From positions 12,494,704 to 12,558,703 of the forward strand of contig NC_045139.1 of assembly GCF_008831285.2 (NCBI RefSeq): DNA of 64,000 nucleotides, in the 5' to 3' direction. Shown here piece after piece: positions 36,366-49,600 of the stretch. The stretch comes from Nymphaea colorata (Eukaryota; Streptophyta; Magnoliopsida; Nymphaeales; Nymphaeaceae). The position numbers and the translations under genes were made by a program. A model generated the notes under the pieces. It was given only the letters and a program-made list of their open reading frames with translations, was not told the DNA's origin and did not search any database. Position 1 is the stretch's first letter; every line of letters begins with the position of its first letter.

Positions 36366-39300
36366 CTCTTATAAATCCCACAAAGCTAAGGACATAACAA
36401 AGCTGACCTGCTTGGTCTCTGCAATGCATTCAAATGCCATCCTCTAGATGACATAATATCATTCACCTCAAATATGTTAATCTCATTTGAACCGAAAGCA
36501 ACAACAGTCATATCTGGCCTTCCAACGATAAATAGCTCAGGTATTTCCTTAATCCTGAAAACTAAGAATAAAAGAAATTTAAGGGATAAATAAATCAAGT
36601 TTCCTTCCATCTATTATTTAAAGGGAATGTGAAGGTTCAAGAACACTTGCCCTTTCTGTATGCTCTTTGAAGCTTCCATGATTTTTCGTGTATTTTCAAG
36701 GTATCCTACAATCAAAAGAAACACAAAATAAAAAGAAATTTGTAACAAAGAACTGCAACAACTGATACAGGAAAAAAAAATGAAAGAAAAGACTGTAAAA
36801 AAAATGAAAGAAAAAAACTATGTAAAAGTACTGACTATTTTTCCATAAAGATGTTCAGATTATTCATACTTCCACTCACCTTCTAACCCCAATGACATCA
36901 TAGCAGCCCAAGCTCCAGCGATCAAACCACCAGGCCTGCTACCAGCTACAGTTGGAGAAACATAAAGCCCACCAGACCATTCAGTAACTGGAAAAGGAAG
37001 GGAACCAATAGTCAGATGCCGCACAATCACGTTTAGTGATCCATACCATACAGAAAATCAGAGCAACAAGAAGAAACTGTTCGAGAAAACCTATAACTTT
37101 TCACCGAAAGATCCAGGTACGTCCCAATCACCAAAAGGACACCATAGACAGTAATGTGGTTCTTGGAACTGAACCAAGGCTACAGTATCACTGAAATGCA
37201 CACTAAATGAGAGATAATGGATGCAAAGATGGCATTAAGTTCAGTAGCTTTAGATAAGCTTTAGCATGAGCAGTATAGCGATGCAGTTTTGACACCCAGG
37301 AGGAGGAAGAAGATTCAATCGACAAAATGTATTGAAGTATCTCCTGTGCAAAGAATTTAATTAATAGAAACCATGAAGGGCATCAATAGATAAACTTACC
37401 AGCGACAAATTGATGCTGTTGAATTGCAAAGAGCATAGTCGACAGCGCCAACAAAAATGTCACAAGGAAAAAGAAATTAGAAACCCTTAAAAATTGCAAG
37501 CAAAGGACAGATACAGACTGAAAGTAGATTGCACAAAAAGTGAAAATCAATTAATGAGAAAAATGACTCTGGAGATTGGAACTTTTTTCTTCTTTCTTTA
37601 ACTGGGTTATACTTTAGACAGACCCCTACAAGAATATGAAAACAGACGCACAGAGGTTATCAAGTTCTTGACCTCTTTCAACTTGAATGCCTTAAGACAA
37701 CCCTCTAGCCAGGTGGATTGGGCTTTCATTTGCATCTAGAGACTGACGTTCACCCAAAGATTATGATCAAGGTGCAGTCTTAGTTGTCAAGGCATCGCCT
37801 AGGCGATGCCTAGTCGTGGACTAGTCGTCAGTCCACATCCCTGTTCAGATTGTACGAAATGGATCGGGTCTGCCTAGACCTGATCCATCTTGCCCACACA
37901 CCCAAACATAATCGGCGGTGGCATACTTGTAAATATTTGTTGTTTTCTGTATTTACTTGTAACATAAATTAAGTTATATTAATGACAAGGAGGAAAGGCC
38001 ACGGTTGCTGCCCTCTTTTCTTTTCTCTTTCTCTATTGCACGTGCAGTCACCTCCTCCTCTTCTCCTCTTGCATCTACAAAAGATTTCATCCAATGGTTT
38101 GGCATTATATCTCAAAATCTTACATGGTATCAGAGATAGGTTGTTGCCACTGAGATTGTCCGATAAGAAGTTTTATTCTCTACCCTAATTTCTATTTTCT
38201 GCCCTACCCTAAAATTTCTGCCCAAATTTCTGTTTTTCTGCCCTAACCCTAAAATCTTTGACCTAACCCTAAAATCCTTGATCTCTGCTCTTGTTCTTGA
38301 TGTTTGCCCTAATCTAAAATTCTCAGTTTTTCTGGTTGCTATCGTCTACCCTAGTACCTACCGTAAGCCTTCATCCTTGTACGTTTAGCCTCAAAATCAA
38401 CCATGGACCATCACATCCGCAATTCTTCCATATTGTCCCACTTTCCTCTCTCAACTCATCTCCCAAAAGCTGAATCACACTAACTATTTGACTTGAAAAC
38501 GTCAAATAGTCCCTTTCATCAAGAGTCGCCGTCTCTACGGGCATCTCAATGGCACCACACCTGCGCCACCCGAATGGATCATGCGAGAGGTGAAAAATGC
38601 TTCAGGGCAAATTCAAGAAACCATTGTTGAAATTAATCCTGAATATAAAACGTGGATGGCACATGATCAATCCCTTGTAGCATATATCACCTCCACATTA
38701 TCAGAAGAAGTTTTGGCGGGCGTTGATGATGATCTTTCAACACTAGAGTTGTGGAATGTACTACTACCACGTATTCTCAAGTATCGGAAGCAAGATTTCT
38801 ACAACTCAAGAGACAATTTCAAGATATCAAGCGAGGAACACGTTCAGTTTTGGAATACATACATGAAATAAAAAATGTCAGTGACCAGCTTGCAATCATT
38901 GGGCACCCAGGCAGTGACAAGGACAAGGTACAGCAGGCTTTGAGTGGTTTGGGTTCAGATTTTGATGTTTTCTGCACTGCTTTAGAGGTATTACATGTTC
39001 TTCTTTCTTTTTGAAGACCTCAAAGCAAAATTGATTCAACATGAAGCGAGTCGTGTACAGCGACAAGAATTATTTCCTTCTGGCAGTCACAATATGTTAA
39101 GTCATTGGGACCCATGCTTCAAGGAAGCCGTCCTAGGGTTTGGAACTCACAAGCAGGCATGGGGAGAGGTATTCTTCCAACGCCAAATACAAATGTTCAG
39201 GCAAATGTACCAAAAAGAATACCTACTTACTTTTATTACAATAAGAGAGGTCATGTGAAATCAGAATGTTGGCATAACCCTCAAAACAAGAGAAAACAAG

Positions 39301-42300
39301 TCAGGCGCGACAATAAGGCAGCAGGGTCAACTATATCGAACACGATTGCAGCATCGAACATTCCTACTGATGTGCAACGGATTTTAATGACAGCCTTGTC
39401 TAAAGTTAATCTTAAGCAAAATGAAGAAGGACAATGGTATGTAGATTCTAGTGATGCAGGTAAGCTTTCTAGTGCTCTCTCTTATTTAGATAAAGGCTCA
39501 ATTGTCACAGGAGATGGTTCCCATCACAAAATATCACATATTGGAAATGCACACATATCAATGGCTCATTCCTCCATACCTTTAAAGATTGTTCTTGTTG
39601 TTCCAAACATCAAGAAAAATATCATTTTTGTGTCAAAGCTTATTGATGATACTATTCATCTATTGAGTTTACTCCTTCTTCTGTTTATGTCAATGATGCT
39701 CGAACCAAGAAGACATTCGTTGAGGGTGTACACAATGGAGACATGTACGCCATTGAAGAAGTTCCAAATGTGTCCAAGTCTTGTGTTTCAGATTCATCTT
39801 TTCCTAGTCATAGTGAAGTCAATATAGTAGAGTATGATAAGTCATCCATTTGGTATGGTCGTTTAATACATTGTAGTCGGTCTTTCATTCAAAGTCTTGT
39901 TGCAGACGGACTATTACAAAAGTCTAGTCTAATTCCAGTAAATGAGTTTAGCATGTGCTTAAGCTGTCATATTTATAAGAGTCATAATCTCCCTTTTCTG
40001 TCAATAAATAAGCGAGCTTCGAAGTTATTTGATACCATATATTCTTATGTTTGGGGACCTGCTCCTATTTCTTCTTCTTTCAGAAGTAGACATTATGTTG
40101 TTTTTATTGATTCTTATTCTCGTTACACTTGAATTACTTCATGAAAAGAAAATCAGAGGTTTTCCGCTTGTTCACTCAATTCCATGCCTTGGTCCAAAAC
40201 AAATACTCTAGTAATATCGTGCATTTCCAATGTGATGGTGGTGGTGAGTTCATTTCAAATGATTTTACTGAGTATTTACTAAATCATGGAATCACTAAAC
40301 AGACTTTCTGTCCACATACACCACAAAAGAATGGCATTGCTGAAAGAAAGCATAAACACATAGTTGAAAGTGCACTAAGTATGATGCATGACACAGATCT
40401 GCCCATGAATTTGCGGACTGAAGCTTTTCATATTGTTGTTCATGTCATTAATCGACTACCATTGTTTCTACTTGAAGGAAAATCTCTTTTCTTTATTTTA
40501 CACTAAGAACAACCGAATTAAAATAAACTATGTCTTTTTGGGTGTGTTTGTTATGTACATGTTGATGTTTCCTTGAGAAATAAGTTTCAAGATCGAGTTG
40601 TTATGTGCAGATTTGTGGGTTATGCAGAAAATTATAAGGGCCATAGATGTTACAATCTAAAGACTGGGTGCGTGTATATTTCACCACATGTTGTTTTTGA
40701 TGAGCTCAGGTTGAAGGATTTAAAGGAGCCACAGGCAACACTTAATGTAAGAGATGATGTATATGATTCATGGCTGAATGTTGAAATATTAGGCCAAGGG
40801 GCTGATACATTCCATGCACAAAGTGACAGAATTATTGATGAGTTCGAGACAGCCACAGATACTCAGTTGGACAGCACACCTTCATCTATTCAAACCAACA
40901 TGTCTTCACCTACTCGGTTTTCAAGAGTAGTGTATACTCGACGATTATTTTCGATCATTTTCAGCAACTGCTCCAAAAACTGTCACTGCTTGTCCACGTA
41001 GATCAGAACGTGTGCGGCACCCTATTGATAGATGGGTAAGTTATGATAATTTCTCTTTGGATTTTCAGCTTTTTACGACAGAATTGAGCAAAAAAGTGGA
41101 GCCAAAATGCTATGAGCATGCATGCAAAAGCAAATATTGGGTCGAGACCATCAACAAAGAAATGGCTGCCTTGAATGAATGTCAAACTTGGGAGATTGTT
41201 CTTCGTCCAGATGGTAAGAATGTAGTGGGCTCAAAATGGGTTTACAAACTCAAGTACAAACCCGATGGCAGCATTGATAGATATAAGGCTCGTCTTGTGG
41301 CTAGAGACTTCACTCAGCAGTATGGGGAAGATTGCGATGAGACTTTCAGTCCAGTCATCAAGATGGGAACGATCTGTGTTATCATCTCTCTTGCAGTCTC
41401 ACATAGATGGACTTTATATCAGTTGGATGTTAAAAATGTTTTCCTTCATGACTTTCTAAAGAAAGAGGTATACATGAAACAACCCTCAGGTTATGCTACC
41501 AATGATCTAACTCAGTGGGTGTGCAAATTACAAAACTCGTTGTATGGGCTTAAGCAGGCATCTCGCTCATGGTTCGATAAATTTTCTCTTCATATACAGC
41601 AGGCTGGTTTTCTCCGAAGTTCACTTGATCATTCTTTATTCATATATCATGTGGGTGAAGTTACCACTTGGCTACTCATATATGTAAATGACATAGTTCT
41701 TACTAGAAATTCTTCATGTCATATATCTCATGTTAAGGAGGTATTGAAACAAGAATTCAAGATGAAGGATCTTGGCGAACTACGGTATTTCTTGGGTGTT
41801 GAGCTTGACAGAAAATGTGACACATTAACTCTTATGCAACATAAATATACTCTTGATATTCTGGATAGAGCAGGTATGACAAATTGCAAGCCCATCAATA
41901 CTCCTAGTGTTTTCAACACAAAACTGAATGCCTCTGATGGGAGTGATGCATACTCAAATTCTAGTTTCTATCGGAGTATAGTTGGCATGCTGCAAGATCT
42001 CACCTTTACACGTCCAGACATAGTGTATGCAGTGAATCAAGTATCTCAATTTATGCATGCCCCTACAGAAGGGCATATGGATGCTACCGAATGCATTTTG
42101 CGTTACCTTAAGGCTACTATTGGGGATTGACTCATTTACACAAGACAGTCAACTATTTTGAATGGACATAACATTTCCACCTACACTGATGCAGATTGGG
42201 CAGATGATCCAGAAGATAAACGATCAGTTTCAGGTTACTATCTCTTCCTTGATTCCAATCTTATTTGTTAGAGTAGCAAGAAACAGTATGCGGTTGCCAG

Positions 42301-43870
42301 ATCTAGCACTGAGACAGAATATAGGGCAATGGTTGCACACACAGTTGAAGTCTCATGGTTACGTCATCTGCTTGGGGAACTCTCCCTTCCCATTGCTCAG
42401 TCATCTTTATTCTGTGACAACCAAAGTGCGATCAAGATTGCTTTCAATCATGTTCTACATAATCGCACTAAGCATATAGAGATTGATCAACACTTCATTC
42501 GTCAAAAAGTCGAGGAAGTCGAGATTGTCCCTACTTATATAGTTACATCTCAACAAGTAGCTGATTTTTTTACCAAGGGGATCACAGGGCACCATTTCTG
42601 GGAATTGAAGAACAAGTTGTGTATTATCAAACCTCATGCACAACTTGAGGGGGGGCTGTTAAGATTGTACGAATTGGATCGGGTCTGCCTAGATCTGATC
42701 CATCTTGCCCCCACACGCAAACATAATGGGCAGTGGTATACTTGTAAATACTTGTTGTTTTCTGTATTTACTTGTAACATAAATTAAGTTATATTAATGA
42801 CAAGGAGGAAGGGCCACGATTGCTGCCCTCTCTTCTTTTCTCTCTCTCTATTGCACATGTAGTCACCTCCTCCTCTTCTCCTCTTGCATCTACAAAAGAT
42901 TTCATCCAGTGGTTTGGCGTTATATCTCAAAATCTTACAATCCCATGCCTAAGTCCATCACTTAGGCGTAGGCATGCTGTCGCCTAGTCCATTTGGCATG
43001 CCTAGTACATTTGGAAGGTGACTTATCACCTTTAGATAAACGTGTGAATTAGTAAAGATAATGTTTTGGAAACTGATTAAGATAAACTTGGAAACAGTTT
43101 CAAAATCTGAAGGCATGTTTATCCAAAAAATATATTATATAGGCTATATGAAGGGGCTACTCTTTTCTGCCTTTCATCGTGGAACAACTTCTGCCACCTG
43201 CTGCTTGCTGCTGCGGCCAAAAAAACAGGTATGTAACTAGACTACTTGTTATATGTTACTCATATAGATTTTAGCTTAACCTGTGCTGCTGTGCATGATT
43301 TATATTTTCTTAGTCAAACGAATGCAGTTACTTTCTGTTAGAATGAATCATCAGATTTGTTAGTATGCTTGTTATGTAGAATAAAATCAATCTGCCGCCT
43401 GCAGTTACTTTCTGTGAGATTTTTGTTGTATTCTTTTCGATTTCATCCTCCATTGCATTCTTAATATTTCAGCAGCTTAATTGTTCTTTGGTGCTTTTCA
43501 ATACCTGGAATAAGAAGGAATCTGTTATCTATTGTGAAAACTGATAGGTTAAACACTAGGGTTATATGTTCTAATATGTTATTTGTTGTAATTCTTTACT
43601 GCATACAGCAGCAATTTTTCTAAGGTTGATGCAACTTCAGTCTACTTTTGTATCTACTTCTGCATATTGTTGTTTTTAACTAGCCATCTATCTGCTAGAT
43701 GTAGCCAGGCCTTCCCTCACAAATGTGGTTTTCTCTCTGTTAATATCTACTTCAGTTCACTTTTGTTACTTTGGTGCAACTTCAGTAACTGACTATCGCA
43801 GTTGACCTCCAATTGCACGATGGAATAATGTTGCCTAGCCAACATTCTTACAAAAACATTTGCTATGTAT

Positions 43871-43921
<51 letters not shown>

Positions 43922-43961
43922 CATACATACATATATGTATATATATATGTATGTATATAGG

Positions 43962-43994
<33 letters not shown>

Positions 43995-46633
43995 TTCCTA
44001 ATCAACCTGACCGTTTATCTTGTTTATCAGGGTTCTAATTATGGGCCCAAGCAATGTATTAAGGCAATGTTGATATTTAAAACATAAGGCATGATTGTTG
44101 AAAACTTGTACTTCCTTCCCTTTTTCCTAATTAGATTAGTAATTTTAGGTTTTAGTTTAGGCTTTTAGGTTTTCGAAGTTTGAATTAGAGATTCACTTCC
44201 TGAGATAGGGTGGATTGAATGAATGCAATGAAAAGCTTACCCTCTTTCATCTACATTGCACACTAAGGATTACACAGACGTATTTTGATACAGCAGCCTT
44301 GTGTGCCCTTGACAGACTTAGAAATTTGCAGATTTATTTCAATATCAAATGTAGTGTCAGGTTCGGTATTTCCATACCTGATGTCAATGCTAAAATCTGC
44401 AAAATTGGATTAAAGGAGGACGAGAAAGGCAGAACAATGAAAATTGTAAACCAGGAATAGATTTCAGAGAGGATGAAGCAGACCAAAAATTAGTTTCAGA
44501 TCTGTCTTTACAAAAAAGGAGAAGAAAGATCAGACACATTAAGTATGAGGATTGAGGACTAACAGTATTACTGAGACAGATTTAAGAGGGATGAACAGAG
44601 AAGGAAACAGGTTTAAAAAGAGAAACAAGCTAGTCTTGTATGGCGGTATGGCAATAAAATGCACTTATTCGAGTTGAACTTGGTTCTTGTTGATAATTTC
44701 TATATACCCAGTCATCCATAGTAATCATAAATTCATAATTTCTATATATCCAGTCATCCATAGTGAGGTGAATGCCCCATCAAACTATCGAAGCCATGAA
44801 CATCTTTACGAGGGTGTTTATATTGTAATATAAATTTTTAGATTATATATCGTATCATATATAACACTATTAGCATTATATTTAGTATGGTCGGTATGTA
44901 CATCTTTATATTACATAACACTATTATATTTTGTATATTGTATGTACATCTTTAATTTACTATATATATGTTGTTATATATTACTTATATAACTATTACA
45001 TTTTTTTTGTATTTACCTAAAATCTACAGACAGATGGATCAAGGAAGTTCAAGCAGTGCACATGGTTATACAAGTGAAGGTGAAGATCAAGTACAGCAGC
45101 AGCCATGGCCTAATAATGTCTTTGTTCCAAAATCAGCTGAGCCTACATGGTGGTGGGCCTATTGCACAAACAAGAGTAACATGAACGCAGTCACGCGTGC
45201 GACATGTAAGAGGGTGTTGCATGGTGGAATTCACCGAATTAAGCAACATCTTGGATGCTTTTTAGGCAAGGCGAGCCTAGATGCCTGGAGCCTAGGCAGC
45301 GCCTGGCTGCCTTGACAACTAAGTGTGCAGTAAAGGGACAACTTTTTCTAATGCCCATGTTACCAACACATTTTATGTAGGGATGTAAGCAGTTCTGGAT
45401 TCCAGTTGGATCAAGCTTTTAATAAATTCGACTAATCAGCTTCCATTTAATTGGATTCAAATTTGGTCTCAGATTCAAACCCTGTCTTTTAGAACCAAAT
45501 CCCGACCCAACTAGCATAAGATCCTATCTTCGTATGCAATTGGTCATTTTTATCAGATCCCAGTTTGATATTGGACCCGGATTCCATTCGGTTATAAAAC
45601 TGTATACTGATTCTGGATCCATTAGTAATAGCTGGATTTCTTTACCAGATTTTACTGCACAGATTCAAAATTGCCTCAATAATCACATATATTCAATCCA
45701 TTTATACCCCTCCTTTTATGGGCCAACCAGAACCCACTTAGTCATGAAGTCAAACTTATCCAATCAATAGTATGGATTATTGGGAAAAAAAAACAACCTG
45801 AAAAAAAAGCAGCAACATTTATTGTAAAACCAATGCATGGTCTATAGAGGGAATCTTGCCTTACGGATCTCACGATTTCTATACAACACAATGCTTGTAC
45901 CCTTTGGACCTAATCCATATTTATGCACATCCGCAGAAATTGATGTCACTCCCTCCACAGAAAAATCAAAAGGAGGAATTGGATACCTGCAGGGGAAACG
46001 CAGAGCACAAAGAATAAAGAAATAATCAATGCCTGGTTGACTTAGTTATCCTGGAAACCACACCATGTCAACACAGCTGGACAGATGCAGTTGTGGAACT
46101 GGCACAGCGATTAGAGGACAAACTCTAATCATCGCGGAAATCCCACCAAACAATAATAGAATGGAAAGAATTATGTAAAATAGAAAGGAAGGAACAAACG
46201 AATTAATCAAACCTAGGTTTCTTAGTAACATGCTAATCCCCAGAAGAGAGAATGTATCCTTTGAATATGGCTGGTCTTGAATGTTGGATCCAATGACAAG
46301 ATCCATAATCTAAATAAAAGAATTATATAAAAAAACACTAATAACTCTGTGTCAGGGACACAGAAAAATCATAGTCTGCATTTTTTTGGTCGATTTCAGT
46401 GTACTTTAGTAATTTATATTTTATATAAATAATCAAAATATATGGATGCTTGCCTACAATCTTATTTTTGCTTATATATATATATATATATATATATAAA
46501 CACTAATAGCTCTGTGTCAGCGACACAGCAAAATCATAGTCTGTCTTTTTTTGTTCTATTTTGGTAATTTAGTCCTTTATATTTTATATAAACAATCAGA
46601 CATATGTTTGCTTGCCTAAAATCTTATCTTTGC

Positions 46634-46688
<55 letters not shown>

Positions 46689-49600
46689 GAGCTGAAATCC
46701 ACCCAGCCATCTTGAGCTCCATCCAATCAAGGCAGCAGCCTGCCTTGAGAGGCCAAAGGATTTTCCCGTCCAAATCTGGATGGAGAAATCCACAAATCCT
46801 ATACATATATATTAGGGTCGTGCACCCTCACCAGTGTCTGCACCCACCCCACATGACATAGGCTAACAATCACAGGTCTAGCTACTACGCTAATTTATGC
46901 ACATACTGAATGCGCCAACAGTCCAAACCGATTGATTGCATTTTATAAATAATATATGCAGAAGAACAGCTTCATAACAGTGTTATAAGTTGGGTAGATT
47001 CAAACACCTAAACTGGAGAAGCAAAATCCATCTATGAGCAGGTCAATATACATAGAGCACAAATTCAAAAGTCTATAGTCTCCTTGCACAATTAGGTCCG
47101 CGGACATTTTGGCCTCTCATTTTTCTACTAAATGGTAAATTAGATGCAAATCATGAAGCATACCCAAGTTTACGAGCAAAAGGCAACACAAAGCCACCAA
47201 GACAAAGGTCCACATGAAAGCAAATGTCGGACTTAGATGCCAAATCACCGAGCTCCTGTGAAAGTCAGCAACAGGCATGATGCATATCAATTTGGAAAGA
47301 GAAAATTTTATTAGCAATTGTTAACATACATCATATCATATCAGAGGACATTCATCACAATTCTGAAGACTACAATTGACTGGAAAATCACATACTTCAA
47401 TAGGGTCAATAATACCATGTGGAAACCCAGGAGCAGAACCAACAATCTGTGGAGAACAAAAGTTAACAACTTTATTTTTGTATTAATAACTCTGGAAAGA
47501 ATGTAAATCTATTGGAGAAAAGGTTGAGAGAAAGAAGGAAAGCATTGAATATGTACCATAATTGTGTTCTTGTTTATAAAGCGTTTGATTTTCTTCACGT
47601 CAGCCTGGAATTCTGCATTAACAGGGACTCGCCAAAGTTTGATTTTAAAATATTGAGCAGCTTTGTCATATGCAGAGTGAGCAGACTCAGGAATCACCCT
47701 GTATTAAAAACAATTAGACATGAAAAAGAGATCCAGGCTTTATATCTTTAGAGTCATAAAGGAGTTGAAATTCAACCAACATTTCCGGGCATGTGATTCC
47801 CTTTTTTATTCTCATATAATCACGTGATGTCTTCACTGCAAGCAATATGCTTTCAGTGCCACCAGATGTCATATTACCACATATCTGTCCTCCAGAAGCC
47901 TTCTCTCTACTCCCAAGAAGTGAAGCTGTCATGGATATCACTTCCCCCTCAAATCGGGCCACACTTTGGAATATGTCCACATGTAAAGGATTGGTATGTG
48001 CAAACCTGAAAATCCAAAAGGAGATTGGTGAGGAAGCCAAATACACAGACAAACTCAAGTAATGGACACCAACAACCATTTTAGGATTCGGCCAGAAGCA
48101 AAAAATACTTTCCCTGTGAAAGTAGGCATATCAACTAACCACATGATCTGCATCATCGGAGTTATTATTTCTTAAACCATATCCATAAAATAAGAGCCAT
48201 AGCGCTTAGCCAAACAGAAGCGTACACTTCACAATCCTGAGTAGGAGTAATGAGCTCACGTCATACACATATTCGGACTATTCAAGAAAGCATAGCTCAA
48301 TACGTATCACTAGAGAAAGTTTAAGAACGTCACACTCAGCATAAATGAAATACATGCAGCACAAGGCCTGCTTTAAGACATGCCTAGAATTGGAAGTGCT
48401 GCAACAAGCCATTTCAACATGTTAACAATTAAAGCACAAGAAAATGCTCGTACAAGAGCATCCTTTCGCTCCCATCGGAATAAACTCGCCTCTGAAGCAC
48501 TGCAGATAAGTGGGTAAACCATATTTTAAGCAGGGATTTCGACCATACGATGGGTGGAGTAAAGCTGTGTCGAAAGCAATAGAACTGAGTTACATGGGTT
48601 GTTGGAAAAAAGAAGACACCCAATTCCAGTAATTGACAAGAATAAGGAGGAGAATTGGCCAACTCCCTGCTGGAAAGGAGTAAAATCTTAAAAAACCCCT
48701 TGAGCGTCGAAACGCCATCTGAACGCTTTTGTTCCAAACAGCTGCCGTTAGCTCCACGCAGAGCATCCTTTGAGAGGTGTTCGAGATTCTTGAGCTAAGC
48801 ATTTGAAGCAAAAACTTGGACAAACGAAGCAGGATATTATATTTATGTCAGTCAACTAGAAAAGTAGGTACATACAGACGCCTCATAAATGAGACAAAGA
48901 CATGCAACTATTTTACCATTCAGAGCAGATACATACATTAATGGCACGAGTCATGACAAACGGAAAGGAAGAGCTAACAAGATAATACGAACAATACGTA
49001 GTTCAATTTCACGTATCCTATGTTGGCATGAGCACTACTTCATTACTTCACATGTTCCCACAACCGAAACCATTGCAGACCATCACTGCATCAGACCAAA
49101 AAAATATATAGAGAGAGAAATAGGATATAAGAGAGAAGAAAAAGAAAGGGCTACCAACATCGAATACGCATCGTTCGTCAGCGCAAAATGGCCCTCTGAT
49201 TCATGACCACCAATATACCTGCAACTCAAAACACAAAAGTTCAAACTCCCCACCGTCCAAATGACCGCAGCTATGACCAAAGCAAACATTCCATGCCGAC
49301 ATACACCGTGCCGGAGCATTTCTCTCTCCATGCAACGTCCTTCCTCTTCTCGGCCTCCAATTCCTCTATAACGCCACTCCCCAACCCAACCCTTGGCAGT
49401 TCCGATCTCCAGCTCTCCTTCTTAGACTTCACACTCGCACTAAGCTTCTCAACGACCTATGAAATTCCAACAAAACCCAGAAATCAATCCAAAGAAAATA
49501 TAAAAAGAAAGAAAAATCTTATAAGATGGAAAGAAATCCCAAGGGCGCATCTTCGATCCAACCTTCTTCTTCTCTCCTTCAATGTACTTCTTCACGCTCG

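Larger units (their letters stand above)
37842..42939 (+). mobile_element. complete Ty1/copia LTR retrotransposon (5098 bp), coding region decayed
   Basis: Two 283-bp LTRs (37842-38124 and 42657-42939) are flanked by the perfect 5-bp target duplication ATCCC (37837-37841 and 42940-42944). The primer-binding site follows the 5' LTR and a polypurine tract precedes the 3' LTR. Between them are gag, protease, integrase, RT and RNase H remnants in copia order. By eye the LTRs differ at about 17 of 283 positions (about 6%), so the insertion is not recent. It lies inside the hAT element and is antisense to the lyase gene. Confidence 0.95.
37779..45323. mobile_element. hAT transposon remnant in lyase intron 9, interrupted by a Copia element
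   Basis: Perfect 16-bp terminal inverted repeats: CTTAGTTGTCAAGGCA at 37779 and its reverse complement ending at 45323. The flanking octamers GGTGCAGT (37771-37778) and TGTGCAGT (45324-45331) agree in 7 of 8 positions, fitting a hAT 8-bp target duplication. Subterminal regions carry repeated GCCTAG motifs at both ends. A BED zinc-finger exon lies at 45034-45315. After subtracting the 5.1-kb Copia insertion and its duplication, about 2.4 kb of hAT DNA remains. The catalytic transposase core is missing, so the element is non-autonomous. Confidence 0.85.

Noticed and set aside
45837-46025. + strand open frame of 62 codons
   Set aside because: Antisense of lyase exon 9, which encodes the PLP-lysine motif on the - strand.
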